45,775 nucleotides of DNA from Lachnospiraceae bacterium (GTDB lineage Bacteria > Bacillota > Clostridia > Lachnospirales > Lachnospiraceae), in the NCBI GenBank assembly GCA_017437065.1, contig JAFSBX010000093.1, positions 1-45,775 on the forward strand, read 5' to 3'. Below are positions 27,793-35,617 of the stretch, in pieces. The notes under the pieces are model-generated. The model worked only from the letters and a program-made list of their open reading frames with translations, was not told the DNA's origin and did no database searches. Position numbers and translations under genes: made by a program. Position 1 is the first letter of the stretch. Every line of letters begins with the position of its first letter.

Positions 27793-28134
27793 TTAGAAAT
27801 TCCTTCCGTTCCAGCCCCAATCTGAAATACCTGAATAAGTAATATAGATTCCATTTCCCGGTATTCCAAGCTGTTCTTCATAAATTCTGCATATTTCCTC
27901 TGTCATTTTTTCGTATGCTGCTGAGGAAGCATTCCCAAATAATTTTACCTCTACATAAGCACCTTTATCCAGTTTCTTTCCACCCATATAAAGATCATAA
28001 TTATCTTCAAAACCAAGCATTAAAAAGCTTTCCGGTTTATTTAAAATAGAAATTGCCTTTCCCAGCTCTGCTTTTAAATTATCCCGTTTTTCCTGTGGTA
28101 CGGAAACCGTAATTTTTGAATCAATGTATGGCAT
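27793..28134 (-). CDS. MIF-family tautomerase
   Basis: This 113-residue protein belongs to the tautomerase superfamily and resembles macrophage migration inhibitory factor. The catalytic proline follows the start methionine (P2). 'LMLGFEDNYDLYMGG', 'FVEVKLF'-like 'YVEVKLFGNAS' and the C-terminal 'WGWNG' fit the bacterial MIF branch. Members catalyse keto-enol tautomerisation, for example of phenylpyruvate; physiological substrates are mostly unknown. GGGAGAG precedes the ATG by 7 bases. The protein has no signal peptide, so any effect on a host would need another release route. It stands 48 bases after the EAL protein gene and ends in a strong terminator. Confidence 0.85.
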   Translation of the reverse strand: MPYIDSKITVSVPQEKRDNLKAELGKAISILNKPESFLMLGFEDNYDLYMGGKKLDKGAYVEVKLFGNASSAAYEKMTEEICRIYEEQLGIPGNGIYITYSGISDWGWNGRNF

Positions 28135-28182
28135 GTCATACTCTCCCTTTTCTCTTTATTTTCTACATTTTGTAAATCATTA

Positions 28183-30318
28183 TTATGCTTTGGCTCTATC
28201 TACCTTAATACAGCATAAATATTCTTCTCTTCCGTTCTGAAGCTCTACTTTAAAAAACAATGCTGAAACTTCCCGTATATTTATTTCCGACTTTATTACC
28301 TTATAATGTACAGAATAACTGCCATTCTTACTTTCTTGCAGCTCTTTATCCAATAATTCTTTATTATTAATTATTTTTACAGCATTCTTTTGGTCGCCCC
28401 AATCAATATTATTATGAAACTTTTCAAAGAAATTACGGAAATAGTACATTTCTTTCACTTTCATACTCGCTTCACCACTATGAAGCACCTCTACCATTCC
28501 GGTGTCATAATCCATACGGTACACCTTATCAAATGCCTTCACCAACGCTGCACTGTAATCCAGAAGATATTTATCCTGTTCAGCTTTCTTAATATCATCT
28601 ATATTGTCTATTGCCAGATAGAACAACGATCTCTTTCCACGACTTCCGATATAACGTATTTTAGCACTTAACCAAATATACTTTCCGTCTTCTCTTAGAA
28701 AATGAATCTGTGCATACTGCATTTCATCAGTGTCTTTTGCTGCTATACACTTCTCCATCAGCACTGCTTTATCCGATTCTCTTAACTGCCTGTTCATTGT
28801 TTTTGAAAAACCGGAAAAATCCTTCTCATTCCCATAAATAACCTCGTAATATCCTCTGTTTGCCTGAATAATTTCCAAATTATCCTCAGTCATTTCAAGC
28901 ATGCCCATTCCACCAAGCATACTATAAAAAATCATACTCTCTTTAGAATTTCCGTGACTAAAGGCATCTAATATTACATCATCCAGTTCCGGTATATCCT
29001 TATCGTTATCCACATACTTTATGCCTGTCTGATTGAGCAGTTTTTCGAAATCCGCTTCCGGCATGGGACGATAAAAATAATATCCCTGTACTACATCGCA
29101 CTCCATGCTTCTTAAATATTCCCATTCTTTTTTCGTTTCCACACCTTCGGCTACAGTTCTAAGCTTCATCCATTTCGCCATACGGATAACTGCTTCCAAA
29201 ATAACTGCTGCTTTTTGATTTTTGTCAAAACTGTCCATAAACTTCATATCAATTTTCAATACATCAATAGGCAAATCCTTTAACGTATTTAAAGAAGAAT
29301 ATCCGCTTCCAAAATCATCCATCAAAACAACAAAACCGTATTCGTGAAGCTTTCTTACTGCCTCCTGCACCAATGTCGGATCATCAGCATAAGCACTTTC
29401 CGTTATTTCTATTTTAATTAAATCCGTTGGTATATCATACTTTTGCACAATATTTCGGATATCTTCACAAAGATTCGGATTGTAAAACTCCACTCTGGAC
29501 ACGTTAATAGAAACCGGAACAACTTCCAATCCCTGATCCAACCGCTTTTTCTGAAATCTGCATACTTCACTCCAGACATATCGATCCAAGACACTGATTA
29601 ATCCGTTTTTTTCGAAAACCGGAATAAATTTCCCGGGAGAAACCAAGCCCTCACCCGGCTTTTCCCAACGTACAAGAGCCTCTGCTCCTGTAATAATACC
29701 ATCTGTCGCACGGCAAAGAGGCTGATAATATACTTTGAATTGATTCTCTGCTATTGCCTTCCGGAAAGCACTGTTCATTTTCTGCTCTTCTACCATTGAC
29801 CCCCACATGCTTTCTTCATACCATGCATACGGCTTCAAATAATTATTTTTTACCGTTTCCATCGCAACACGTGCTCTGTCTACCATGTTTGCAATCGTCA
29901 GTTCCCGATTGATAATCTTATAAAGACCACAGCAGGAATAAAAATGATATTCGGAACCTTCTGCATCAAAGCTGATATCTCCCAAATGTACCCATTTTCC
30001 CTTTTGAATAATTTCCTCCGGCACGCAACATATAAAATTGTCCGATTCAAATCTTCCATAAGATGCCGTCACATTTCCAAATTCTTTTTTCAAAGAATTT
30101 GCAAGATATTTCAAAACCTTATCCCCTGATTCTCTTCCAAATAAATCATTAACCACTTTAAATTTACGAACATTCCAGTACATCAAACAAAATGAAATAT
30201 TCGGATTCTCTTTTAACAACTTTTCTGTATGCTCATAAAACCCCTGACGATTATAAATCCCCGTCAATTCATCTATTAAACAATTATATTCCTGTCCTTC
30301 ATCTTTCGCATTTCCCAT
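28183..30318 (-). CDS. Degenerate GGDEF-EAL-PAS cyclic-di-GMP phosphodiesterase
   Basis: This 711-residue soluble signalling protein begins with a GGDEF domain (about 10-170) whose catalytic motif has decayed to 'GRFESDNF' (88-95), so it is unlikely to make c-di-GMP and may bind GTP as a sensor. An EAL domain follows (about 180-430) with the motif intact: 'GAEALVRW' (E213), 'NVSRVEF', 'EITES', 'DDFGSGYSSL', 'VLKIDMKF' and 'AEGVET', consistent with active c-di-GMP breakdown. The last 250 residues contain PAS-like segments. There are no membrane helices. It is preceded by an extended -10 promoter. Confidence 0.92.
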   Translation of the reverse strand: MGNAKDEGQEYNCLIDELTGIYNRQGFYEHTEKLLKENPNISFCLMYWNVRKFKVVNDLFGRESGDKVLKYLANSLKKEFGNVTASYGRFESDNFICCVPEEIIQKGKWVHLGDISFDAEGSEYHFYSCCGLYKIINRELTIANMVDRARVAMETVKNNYLKPYAWYEESMWGSMVEEQKMNSAFRKAIAENQFKVYYQPLCRATDGIITGAEALVRWEKPGEGLVSPGKFIPVFEKNGLISVLDRYVWSEVCRFQKKRLDQGLEVVPVSINVSRVEFYNPNLCEDIRNIVQKYDIPTDLIKIEITESAYADDPTLVQEAVRKLHEYGFVVLMDDFGSGYSSLNTLKDLPIDVLKIDMKFMDSFDKNQKAAVILEAVIRMAKWMKLRTVAEGVETKKEWEYLRSMECDVVQGYYFYRPMPEADFEKLLNQTGIKYVDNDKDIPELDDVILDAFSHGNSKESMIFYSMLGGMGMLEMTEDNLEIIQANRGYYEVIYGNEKDFSGFSKTMNRQLRESDKAVLMEKCIAAKDTDEMQYAQIHFLREDGKYIWLSAKIRYIGSRGKRSLFYLAIDNIDDIKKAEQDKYLLDYSAALVKAFDKVYRMDYDTGMVEVLHSGEASMKVKEMYYFRNFFEKFHNNIDWGDQKNAVKIINNKELLDKELQESKNGSYSVHYKVIKSEINIREVSALFFKVELQNGREEYLCCIKVDRAKA

Positions 30319-30373
30319 AGGCCTACCTCTTTAACTTTAGTCATAAATACGTTTAATAATCCCACTACTTTTT

Positions 30374-30382
30374 ATTATATCA
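30374..30382 (-). promoter_or_regulatory. Extended -10 promoter element of the EAL protein gene
   Basis: TGATATAAT (30382-30374, - strand) is an extended -10 box 56 bases before the ATG. The -35 region is weak, which is usual when the TG extension is present. Confidence 0.55.
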
Positions 30383-30480
30383 TACTATTTCGAAATATAA
30401 AGTGAAGTTTTGGTAAATTTTATCATTTTTCTTCGCCTTTCAGATAATTCATCATTTATAAGACAAAAACCAAATACACT

Positions 30481-30518
30481 AAAGGTGCCGAAAGCTAAAT
30501 TTCCGACACCCTTTTTTA
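30481..30518 (+). terminator. Imperfect terminator-like hairpin downstream of the antitoxin gene
   Basis: GGTGCCGAAA pairs with TTTCCGACACC (one mismatch, one bulge), followed on the + strand by C and six T residues. No + strand gene precedes it. On the - strand, where it lies about 80 bases after the antitoxin stop, the trailing sequence is only TTTAGTG, so its efficiency there is doubtful. Confidence 0.45.
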
Positions 30519-30594
30519 TTATATTTTATTTATCATTGGTATGCCATAGCGCTCCTTTTTTCTATTCACATTATTCACACCAATATCCCTCATT

Positions 30595-31239
30595 TCATAA
30601 ATATTCAACCAAGTCTTCCACTTGGCACCCCAGTGCTCTTGCAAGCTTTACTACAGTCTCCAACTGTGCTTTATTTATATCCCGCTGTCTCTGTTCCAAC
30701 AATTGAATCTGTCGTAATGCAACATCCGCTTCTCTCGCCAATTCACTTTGGGAATATCCTGCGGCTGTTCGCATTCTTTTCAAATTCGTATCTTTATAAT
30801 ACTCTTTCATTTTTTCATCCATAATAGAAATAAACTTTGTAATATCTGCCTCATGCAATGTAAAGTACATTCCCAAAACTGTACTTGCCGGCACCGCTTT
30901 TTGAATTTTAGAAAAACTAATGGAAGAATGCCATTGATAAAATGCTAATGCCCAACCGATCCAATATTCCGGAGATTTATCGAGATACATCTCTTCTTCA
31001 CACTCCTGCCTATCCAATCCAACCTCTGCTATTACTTTCTTTGCTAATTCGCATCCGGTCATGCCAACCACATAAGTCGGGTTTCCTTTTCCAAACTGCT
31101 CGGCAATTCCTGATACAATAAACATTTCAAAGAAACGGTCAATATCATAATCAAGAGAGTTTACTGCATAATCAAGCATATTTCCAAGATTTTTCTGTGC
31201 ATTTTCCAAGTATTCTCTATCGTAAGCGTTTATCCTCAC
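30595..31239 (-). CDS. Antitoxin-like protein with XRE helix-turn-helix (DUF3791-like)
   Basis: This 214-residue protein pairs an N-terminal region resembling DUF3791 ('FFEMFIVSGIAEQFGKGNP', about 38-60) with a C-terminal helix-turn-helix at about 155-212 ('AAGYSQSELAREADVALRQ'). It is encoded by the second gene of a pair with a DUF3990-like protein, overlapping it by 23 bases. The likely job is to neutralise the partner and repress the operon. GTG 31239 is preceded by GAGGGG at 7 bases. The operator candidate is the perfect 11-bp inverted repeat at 31925-31967. Confidence 0.75.
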   Translation of the reverse strand: MRINAYDREYLENAQKNLGNMLDYAVNSLDYDIDRFFEMFIVSGIAEQFGKGNPTYVVGMTGCELAKKVIAEVGLDRQECEEEMYLDKSPEYWIGWALAFYQWHSSISFSKIQKAVPASTVLGMYFTLHEADITKFISIMDEKMKEYYKDTNLKRMRTAAGYSQSELAREADVALRQIQLLEQRQRDINKAQLETVVKLARALGCQVEDLVEYL

Positions 31240-31894
31240 TTGTCATCCCCTCTCTCATAATATCCAACATAAAAATATCATTTACATCTGCTTCCTGAAC
31301 CTTGCTCATCCGATATTCTTTTCGAGCTTCTTTATCTCGGATTGTCTTCTTTGCAAAATATTCATCCTTATCGGCCACAAAACTGTCCAAATATCTCAAG
31401 CTTTCAAACGCTTTTTCACTCTTGAGGACAACCTGTTCACCTAATTTTCCCAAACGCATAGCTTTATCCAGCTGTCTTAATGATATCGTATTAGCGACAA
31501 AATCCTGCGCAAAGGAAAAATAGGAATCATCTGCTCTGTAGCCAATAATTACATCATAACTGCAGATATCAATCAAAAAATTATCTGCTAAATATTTTTT
31601 TGCCTGTTCGGAAATACTACTCTTTTGCCAATATGTTCTATTATCCGTTAATATTGCCAACCAGTTTAATATACTATACTTCTCATCATTCAAATTCAAA
31701 ACCGACATATTTTTCATATCAAATTCATATTGATTGGCATAACCGTTTGTATTTTTAGAACACGCCCATTCTTTTGCTAATTCTATGCTTTCTGTACAAT
31801 AAAAACCTCTTCCATAATCATTAGTTAATGCGCCTTTTCCAAATACCGGAGTTTGAATAATATTTTCCGACCCATGAAATAATATTTTTTTCAA
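31217..31894 (-). CDS. DUF3990-family putative ADP-ribosyltransferase toxin
   Basis: This 225-residue protein resembles DUF3990, a branch of the ADP-ribosyltransferase fold found in toxin-antitoxin pairs. With a TTG start at 31894 it begins MKKILFHGSE, placing H7 where the first NAD-binding histidine is expected, a tyrosine in 'GRGFYCTES' (Y32) as the second position, and an E/Q pair in 'LGEQVVLKSE' (153-154) as a candidate third. GGAGG at 31905-31901 abuts an ATG at 31900 but is 6 bases from the TTG, so TTG is the better start. The target is unknown. The HTH antitoxin gene overlaps its 3' end. Confidence 0.72.
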   Translation of the reverse strand: MKKILFHGSENIIQTPVFGKGALTNDYGRGFYCTESIELAKEWACSKNTNGYANQYEFDMKNMSVLNLNDEKYSILNWLAILTDNRTYWQKSSISEQAKKYLADNFLIDICSYDVIIGYRADDSYFSFAQDFVANTISLRQLDKAMRLGKLGEQVVLKSEKAFESLRYLDSFVADKDEYFAKKTIRDKEARKEYRMSKVQEADVNDIFMLDIMREGMTSEDKRLR

Positions 31895-31924
31895 AACCAT
31901 CCTCCATTTCATCATATAAAATAG

Positions 31925-31971
31925 AAACATATCTCCACATTTATTGTATCGCTAGAGAGATATGTTTTCAA
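31925..31971 (-). promoter_or_regulatory. Promoter and operator of the DUF3990 toxin-antitoxin operon
   Basis: On the - strand TTGAAA (31971-31966) and TACAAT (31948-31943) are 17 bases apart. Perfect 11-bp inverted repeats (31925-31935 and 31957-31967) flank the -10 box, the upstream arm touching the -35. This is the layout of an autorepressed toxin-antitoxin promoter, with the HTH protein as presumed ligand. Confidence 0.72.
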
Positions 31972-32019
31972 CGTATTCTATATAATTCCTACAAAACTTT
32001 CTAAACTAATTCACTTCCT

Positions 32020-33921
32020 CTACTCTCCAAAATACAATTTCTCCCGCACTCCCCCTGTAAAGTTCTCAATTTCCTTTATAAATCTCTCACCATATCGTGT
32101 AAATTTGTTTTCTCCAACACCATTTACCTGTAACATTTCTTCCCTGCTAAATGGCAATTTCACGCACATATCCGCTAAAGTCTTATCTGAAAAAACAATA
32201 TAGGGCGGCACGCTTTCTTCTTTTGCAATCTCCATTCGAAGCTTCCGCAAACACTCAAACAAGTCCAAACCTCTTGAATTCAAAATATCCGATATACGTC
32301 CTTTCACAGAAGATGCCTTCTTTGAAGTAGCAGTTCCCCTTTCTTTCGCTACATTCGCTTTCTCCTTAATCGGGTCTTTTTTCGGCTCCTTTAAAATAAC
32401 GGTGCGAATTCCTTTTACTACTTCTTCTGCCTTATCCATCACTTTTAAAAGGGCGTACTTGTCCTTTGTCACAAACAGCAGATTTTCAATCAACATTTGA
32501 TGAATAATCTGTTTAATTCCTGCTTCGCTCATTTCCTTTAAACTTCCATAGCTGGAATAAACTGACACCCCATATTCCCTCAGCTTTGCACGGTCACTGC
32601 CTAAAAGTGTTCCCGCTACAACGTTAATTCCATATCGTCCTCGCATTTCCTCAACACAGGAAATAATTTTGACTGCTGCTTCTGTTACATCAATATACTC
32701 GAATTCTTTTTTACAATTGGAACAATTTTCACATTCTCCCATGCCAAATTCTCCAAAATAACGAAGAATATATTCCCGCAAACAGTTCCTTGTCAGACAG
32801 TAATAATTCATGGCTCGCAGTCGCTCTTCGTCTCTCTCCCGAATAGCTGCAAGCTCGTCCTCCGTAAATTCCTGATTTTGCTCTTTATTATCTATTAAAA
32901 AGCGGTTTATCATCACATCCTGTGCAGAATAAAGCAAAATACACTCTGCCGCCTCTCCGTCTCTTCCTGCACGACCTGCCTCCTGATAGTAATTTTCAAG
33001 ACTCTGCGGCATATTGTAATGGATGACATACCGTACATTAGACTTATCAATCCCCATTCCGAATGCATTTGTGGCAATCATCACCGGATATTTATCGTAA
33101 ATGAAATCTTCCTGATTCTGTTTCCGTTCCTCATTATCTAATCCGGCGTGATATTTTGTGACAGCTACACCATTTGCCGCTAATTTTTCGTAGAGAGCAT
33201 CCACATTTTTTCTGGTGGCACAATAAATGACTCCACTTTCTGCTTCATGTTCTTTCACATAATTTATTACAAAATCATCCTTCTTCCGTGGAGTTTCAAC
33301 TGCAAAATAAAGATTCTTCCTATCAAAACCGGTTACAAGCACTTCCGGATTATGTAAGCCAAGAATGCATAAAATATCATCCTTTACATTTTCTGTGGCA
33401 GTGGCTGTAAAAGCACTTAAAATAGGTCGCTTTTTCAATTGCTTTATAAATTCTACTATTTTCAAATAACTTGGGCGGAAATCCTGTCCCCACTGAGAAA
33501 TACAGTGGGCTTCGTCCACGGTAAGCATGGAGATTTCTACCTGCTTTGCAAACTCCAAAAATCCGTATGTTTCCAGCCTCTCCGGTGCCACATAAATAAT
33601 TTTGTATCGTCCTGCGGCAGCATACTGTAATGCTTTTGAAATCTGGGATTCTGTCAACGAACTGTTGATATAAGCGGCATGAATGCCTGCCTGATTTAAA
33701 GACTGTACCTGATCTTTCATGAGAGAGATAAGCGGAGAAATTACCAGCGTAATTCCCGGCAACAGCAGTGCCGGAACCTGATAGCATATGGATTTTCCTG
33801 CACCGGTAGGCATAATGCCTAAAACATCCCTGTCGCTTAAGATGGCATCTATCAGAGTCTCCTGCCCCTCACGGAAAGAATCGTATCCAAAATATTTTTT
33901 TAGTGTTTCGTATTTGTTCAT
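32020..33921 (-). CDS. recQ: ATP-dependent DNA helicase RecQ
   Basis: This 633-residue superfamily 2 helicase unwinds DNA 3' to 5' in recombination and fork repair. It has the Q-motif region ('FGYDSFREGQ'), Walker A 'MPTGAGKS', the DEAH box and aromatic-rich loop 'DEAHCISQWGQDFRPSY', motif VI 'QEAGRAGRDG', a cysteine zinc site ('CLTRNC', 'CENCSNC'), an RQC winged helix and a C-terminal HRDC domain with 'VNGVGENKFTRYG'. A lysine-rich linker joins RQC to HRDC. ATG 33921 with AGAGGA at 5 bases is preferred over an upstream in-frame codon at 33942. It has its own promoter. RecQ in this position beside toxin-antitoxin and XRE genes is not obviously functionally linked. Confidence 0.95.
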   Translation of the reverse strand: MNKYETLKKYFGYDSFREGQETLIDAILSDRDVLGIMPTGAGKSICYQVPALLLPGITLVISPLISLMKDQVQSLNQAGIHAAYINSSLTESQISKALQYAAAGRYKIIYVAPERLETYGFLEFAKQVEISMLTVDEAHCISQWGQDFRPSYLKIVEFIKQLKKRPILSAFTATATENVKDDILCILGLHNPEVLVTGFDRKNLYFAVETPRKKDDFVINYVKEHEAESGVIYCATRKNVDALYEKLAANGVAVTKYHAGLDNEERKQNQEDFIYDKYPVMIATNAFGMGIDKSNVRYVIHYNMPQSLENYYQEAGRAGRDGEAAECILLYSAQDVMINRFLIDNKEQNQEFTEDELAAIRERDEERLRAMNYYCLTRNCLREYILRYFGEFGMGECENCSNCKKEFEYIDVTEAAVKIISCVEEMRGRYGINVVAGTLLGSDRAKLREYGVSVYSSYGSLKEMSEAGIKQIIHQMLIENLLFVTKDKYALLKVMDKAEEVVKGIRTVILKEPKKDPIKEKANVAKERGTATSKKASSVKGRISDILNSRGLDLFECLRKLRMEIAKEESVPPYIVFSDKTLADMCVKLPFSREEMLQVNGVGENKFTRYGERFIKEIENFTGGVREKLYFGE

Positions 33922-33967
33922 GTTAATCCTCTCGCCTATCATAATCTGCCTGCTTTGTTATTATTAC

Positions 33968-33996
33968 AGTATTCTAAATAAGATAAACTTTTTCAA
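33968..33996 (-). promoter_or_regulatory. recQ promoter
   Basis: On the - strand TTGAAA (33996-33991) and AATACT (33973-33968) are spaced by 17 bases, about 47 bases before the ATG. Confidence 0.6.
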
Positions 33997-34069
33997 ATGA
34001 ACTTGTCCTTGACAAGACAAATTAATCATTCTATTATTTAAGTAAGAAACGAAGTTTACTACCGTACAG

Positions 34070-34810
34070 CTATTGCTCAAGCGGCTTGCTCGTTTCTTTT
34101 TTTATCCTTACGAAATCGTATAAATACAAACTGCCATCCTCATCACATCTTACTAACATTCTTGTTGTGAAAATATTGTATCTTACCAGCTCCTCATTCT
34201 CATCATATATAGGAATCCCAAAACGTGTATCATAGCGATACCATCCAAATTTAGCTTTAGATTTATGCTTGTTATTGTAGTCAGGATATTCCATCTTATT
34301 TGTTGCAATTTGTATCAGTTGATTTACTACTGGTACCATATTCGCTTTTGCTTTTTTATTAGCACCCTTTAATCCTTTTGTATCATTAGAATGACAAAAT
34401 TCATCCGGAAAATCAGTACCTATATAAATTCTTTCCGATGATTCTGCTATTTCATAATATTGCCCAATATATTCTTTTAAACAATTTTCAATATCTTTCC
34501 AGTTTATTGTACGTCTGGACTTAAATCGAACGTCGTTTATCAATACTATCTTTTTACCATCTATTTCAGTAATAATATTAATCTTACCTTGGTTTTTATC
34601 CTGCATTTTTAAACTCTCTATTCCGATTTTATATACCATAAGTCTCATCAGATACTCAGGCATTTTTCGTCTGCCGGTTTCCCAATCTTCCACCGTACGA
34701 AGAGGAATTTCAAACGACTCTGCAAACTCTCTACGATTCAAGCCTGTTTTTTTTCTTAATTCATTTAATTGGTTCATTTGTCTCTCTAATTCTAACTTTT
34801 TATTATCCAT
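34070..34810 (-). CDS. XRE protein fused to a mobile-element-type C-terminal domain
   Basis: This 246-residue protein begins with an XRE-like helix-turn-helix (about 14-55: 'LRKKTGLNRREFAESFEIP', then 'WETGRRKMP'). The remaining 190 residues include 'IENCLKEYIGQYYEIAESS', 'YRYDTRFGIPIYDENEEL' and 'LYLYDFVRIKKETSKPLE'. The last part resembles a segment I associate with polyvalent proteins of phages and conjugative elements, in some cases near nuclease-like (BECR fold) toxin domains; I hold that only loosely. ATG 34810 has GGAG at 9 bases. It has its own strong promoter followed by two palindromes, which fits autoregulation. No integrase or relaxase gene is visible in the window. Confidence 0.65.
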   Translation of the reverse strand: MDNKKLELERQMNQLNELRKKTGLNRREFAESFEIPLRTVEDWETGRRKMPEYLMRLMVYKIGIESLKMQDKNQGKINIITEIDGKKIVLINDVRFKSRRTINWKDIENCLKEYIGQYYEIAESSERIYIGTDFPDEFCHSNDTKGLKGANKKAKANMVPVVNQLIQIATNKMEYPDYNNKHKSKAKFGWYRYDTRFGIPIYDENEELVRYNIFTTRMLVRCDEDGSLYLYDFVRIKKETSKPLEQ

Positions 34811-34823
34811 TTGAAATTACTCC

Positions 34824-34850
34824 GGTAAAATTTTTACCACGCATTGCGTG
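34824..34850. repeat. Two adjacent palindromes in the leader of the XRE-fusion gene
   Basis: GGTAAAATTTTTACC (34824-34838) and CACGCATTGCGTG (34838-34850) are both perfect inverted repeats and share one base. They lie between the promoter -10 box and the gene's start, placed as operators for the encoded HTH would be. Confidence 0.55.
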
Positions 34851-34855
34851 TTTGT

Positions 34856-34884
34856 ATCGTACCAGATAAAATCTCTCTCGTCAA
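34856..34884 (-). promoter_or_regulatory. Promoter of the XRE-fusion gene
   Basis: On the - strand TTGACG (34884-34879) and TACGAT (34861-34856) are spaced by 17 bases, 46 bases ahead of the ATG. Confidence 0.7.
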
Positions 34885-34976
34885 TATAATTCCAATTATT
34901 ATATTGTTCAATGTCCGACTGTAAAATGTAATCAAGCAATCTCTAAATAAAATAACAAGACTACTCAAAAATGAAT

Positions 34977-35513
34977 TTAGCGATATTTGTTTATTGTCTC
35001 ATCACTCCAAATATGTACTTCTATATACCGTTCAGGCCCCAATGTACCATCATCGTTCCAGTCTTGTGGTAATCCATATTTATCAATTATTTTCAATATT
35101 TCATCATATGTGTACAACTTTTTTCGATACTCTTTCCCATCATTCACTTTGTCACTAAATGTAGGATGCGAATCTCCATAGGTAAATGAAAGCGTTTCTA
35201 AGTCAAATTCTTCAATGGGAATTTTTATATAAGCACAATCTTCATACCATGAACTAAGCCACGGGCTATGTTCAACTGTCATATAATGCGGAACATCCCT
35301 CTTAATTTTTCCACCTTTTTTCTTAAATTCCTCCCGTAATATGTTTTCATAATATAGCCTGTTTTGCATATATTCCGGTAGTCTTTTTGCACAAAATGAA
35401 TTTGGATTAGTTCGACGAATTTCTGCCAATAGCGAATTAGCCGCTTCTAAGCTTAAATCCGACAAGTTTAAAAATGGTTTTGTATTTTTATTGTAATAAT
35501 GATATAAATACAT
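34977..35513 (-). CDS. Hypothetical soluble protein of 178 residues
   Basis: The protein starts MYLYHYYNKNTKPFLNLSDL and is rich in aromatic residues, with the segments 'SFCAKRLPEYMQNRLYYE', 'CAYIKIPIEEFDLETLSF' and 'YGLPQDWNDDGTLGPERY'. I have the impression of a widespread Firmicutes protein of unknown function, but I cannot name it. No membrane helix is present in the form starting at ATG 35513; an upstream in-frame codon at 35588 would add a hydrophobic stretch but lacks a ribosome binding site and runs into the preceding terminator. The chosen start follows GGGGGGAAGGAA. Confidence 0.7.
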   Translation of the reverse strand: MYLYHYYNKNTKPFLNLSDLSLEAANSLLAEIRRTNPNSFCAKRLPEYMQNRLYYENILREEFKKKGGKIKRDVPHYMTVEHSPWLSSWYEDCAYIKIPIEEFDLETLSFTYGDSHPTFSDKVNDGKEYRKKLYTYDEILKIIDKYGLPQDWNDDGTLGPERYIEVHIWSDETINKYR

Positions 35514-35561
35514 TTCCTTCCCCCCTATCACACAGCACATTTGGTGTACTGAGATAAGAAA

Positions 35562-35584
35562 CAAAAAGGATACAACATGTATCC
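35562..35584 (-). terminator. Intrinsic terminator of the carbamoyltransferase-like gene
   Basis: GGATACA and TGTATCC (- strand, 35584-35568) form a perfect 7-bp stem with a 3-base loop, followed by TTTTTG. Confidence 0.75.
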
Positions 35585-35617
35585 CCACCCACTAATAGGT
35601 TATTTGAAGACGCTGCA

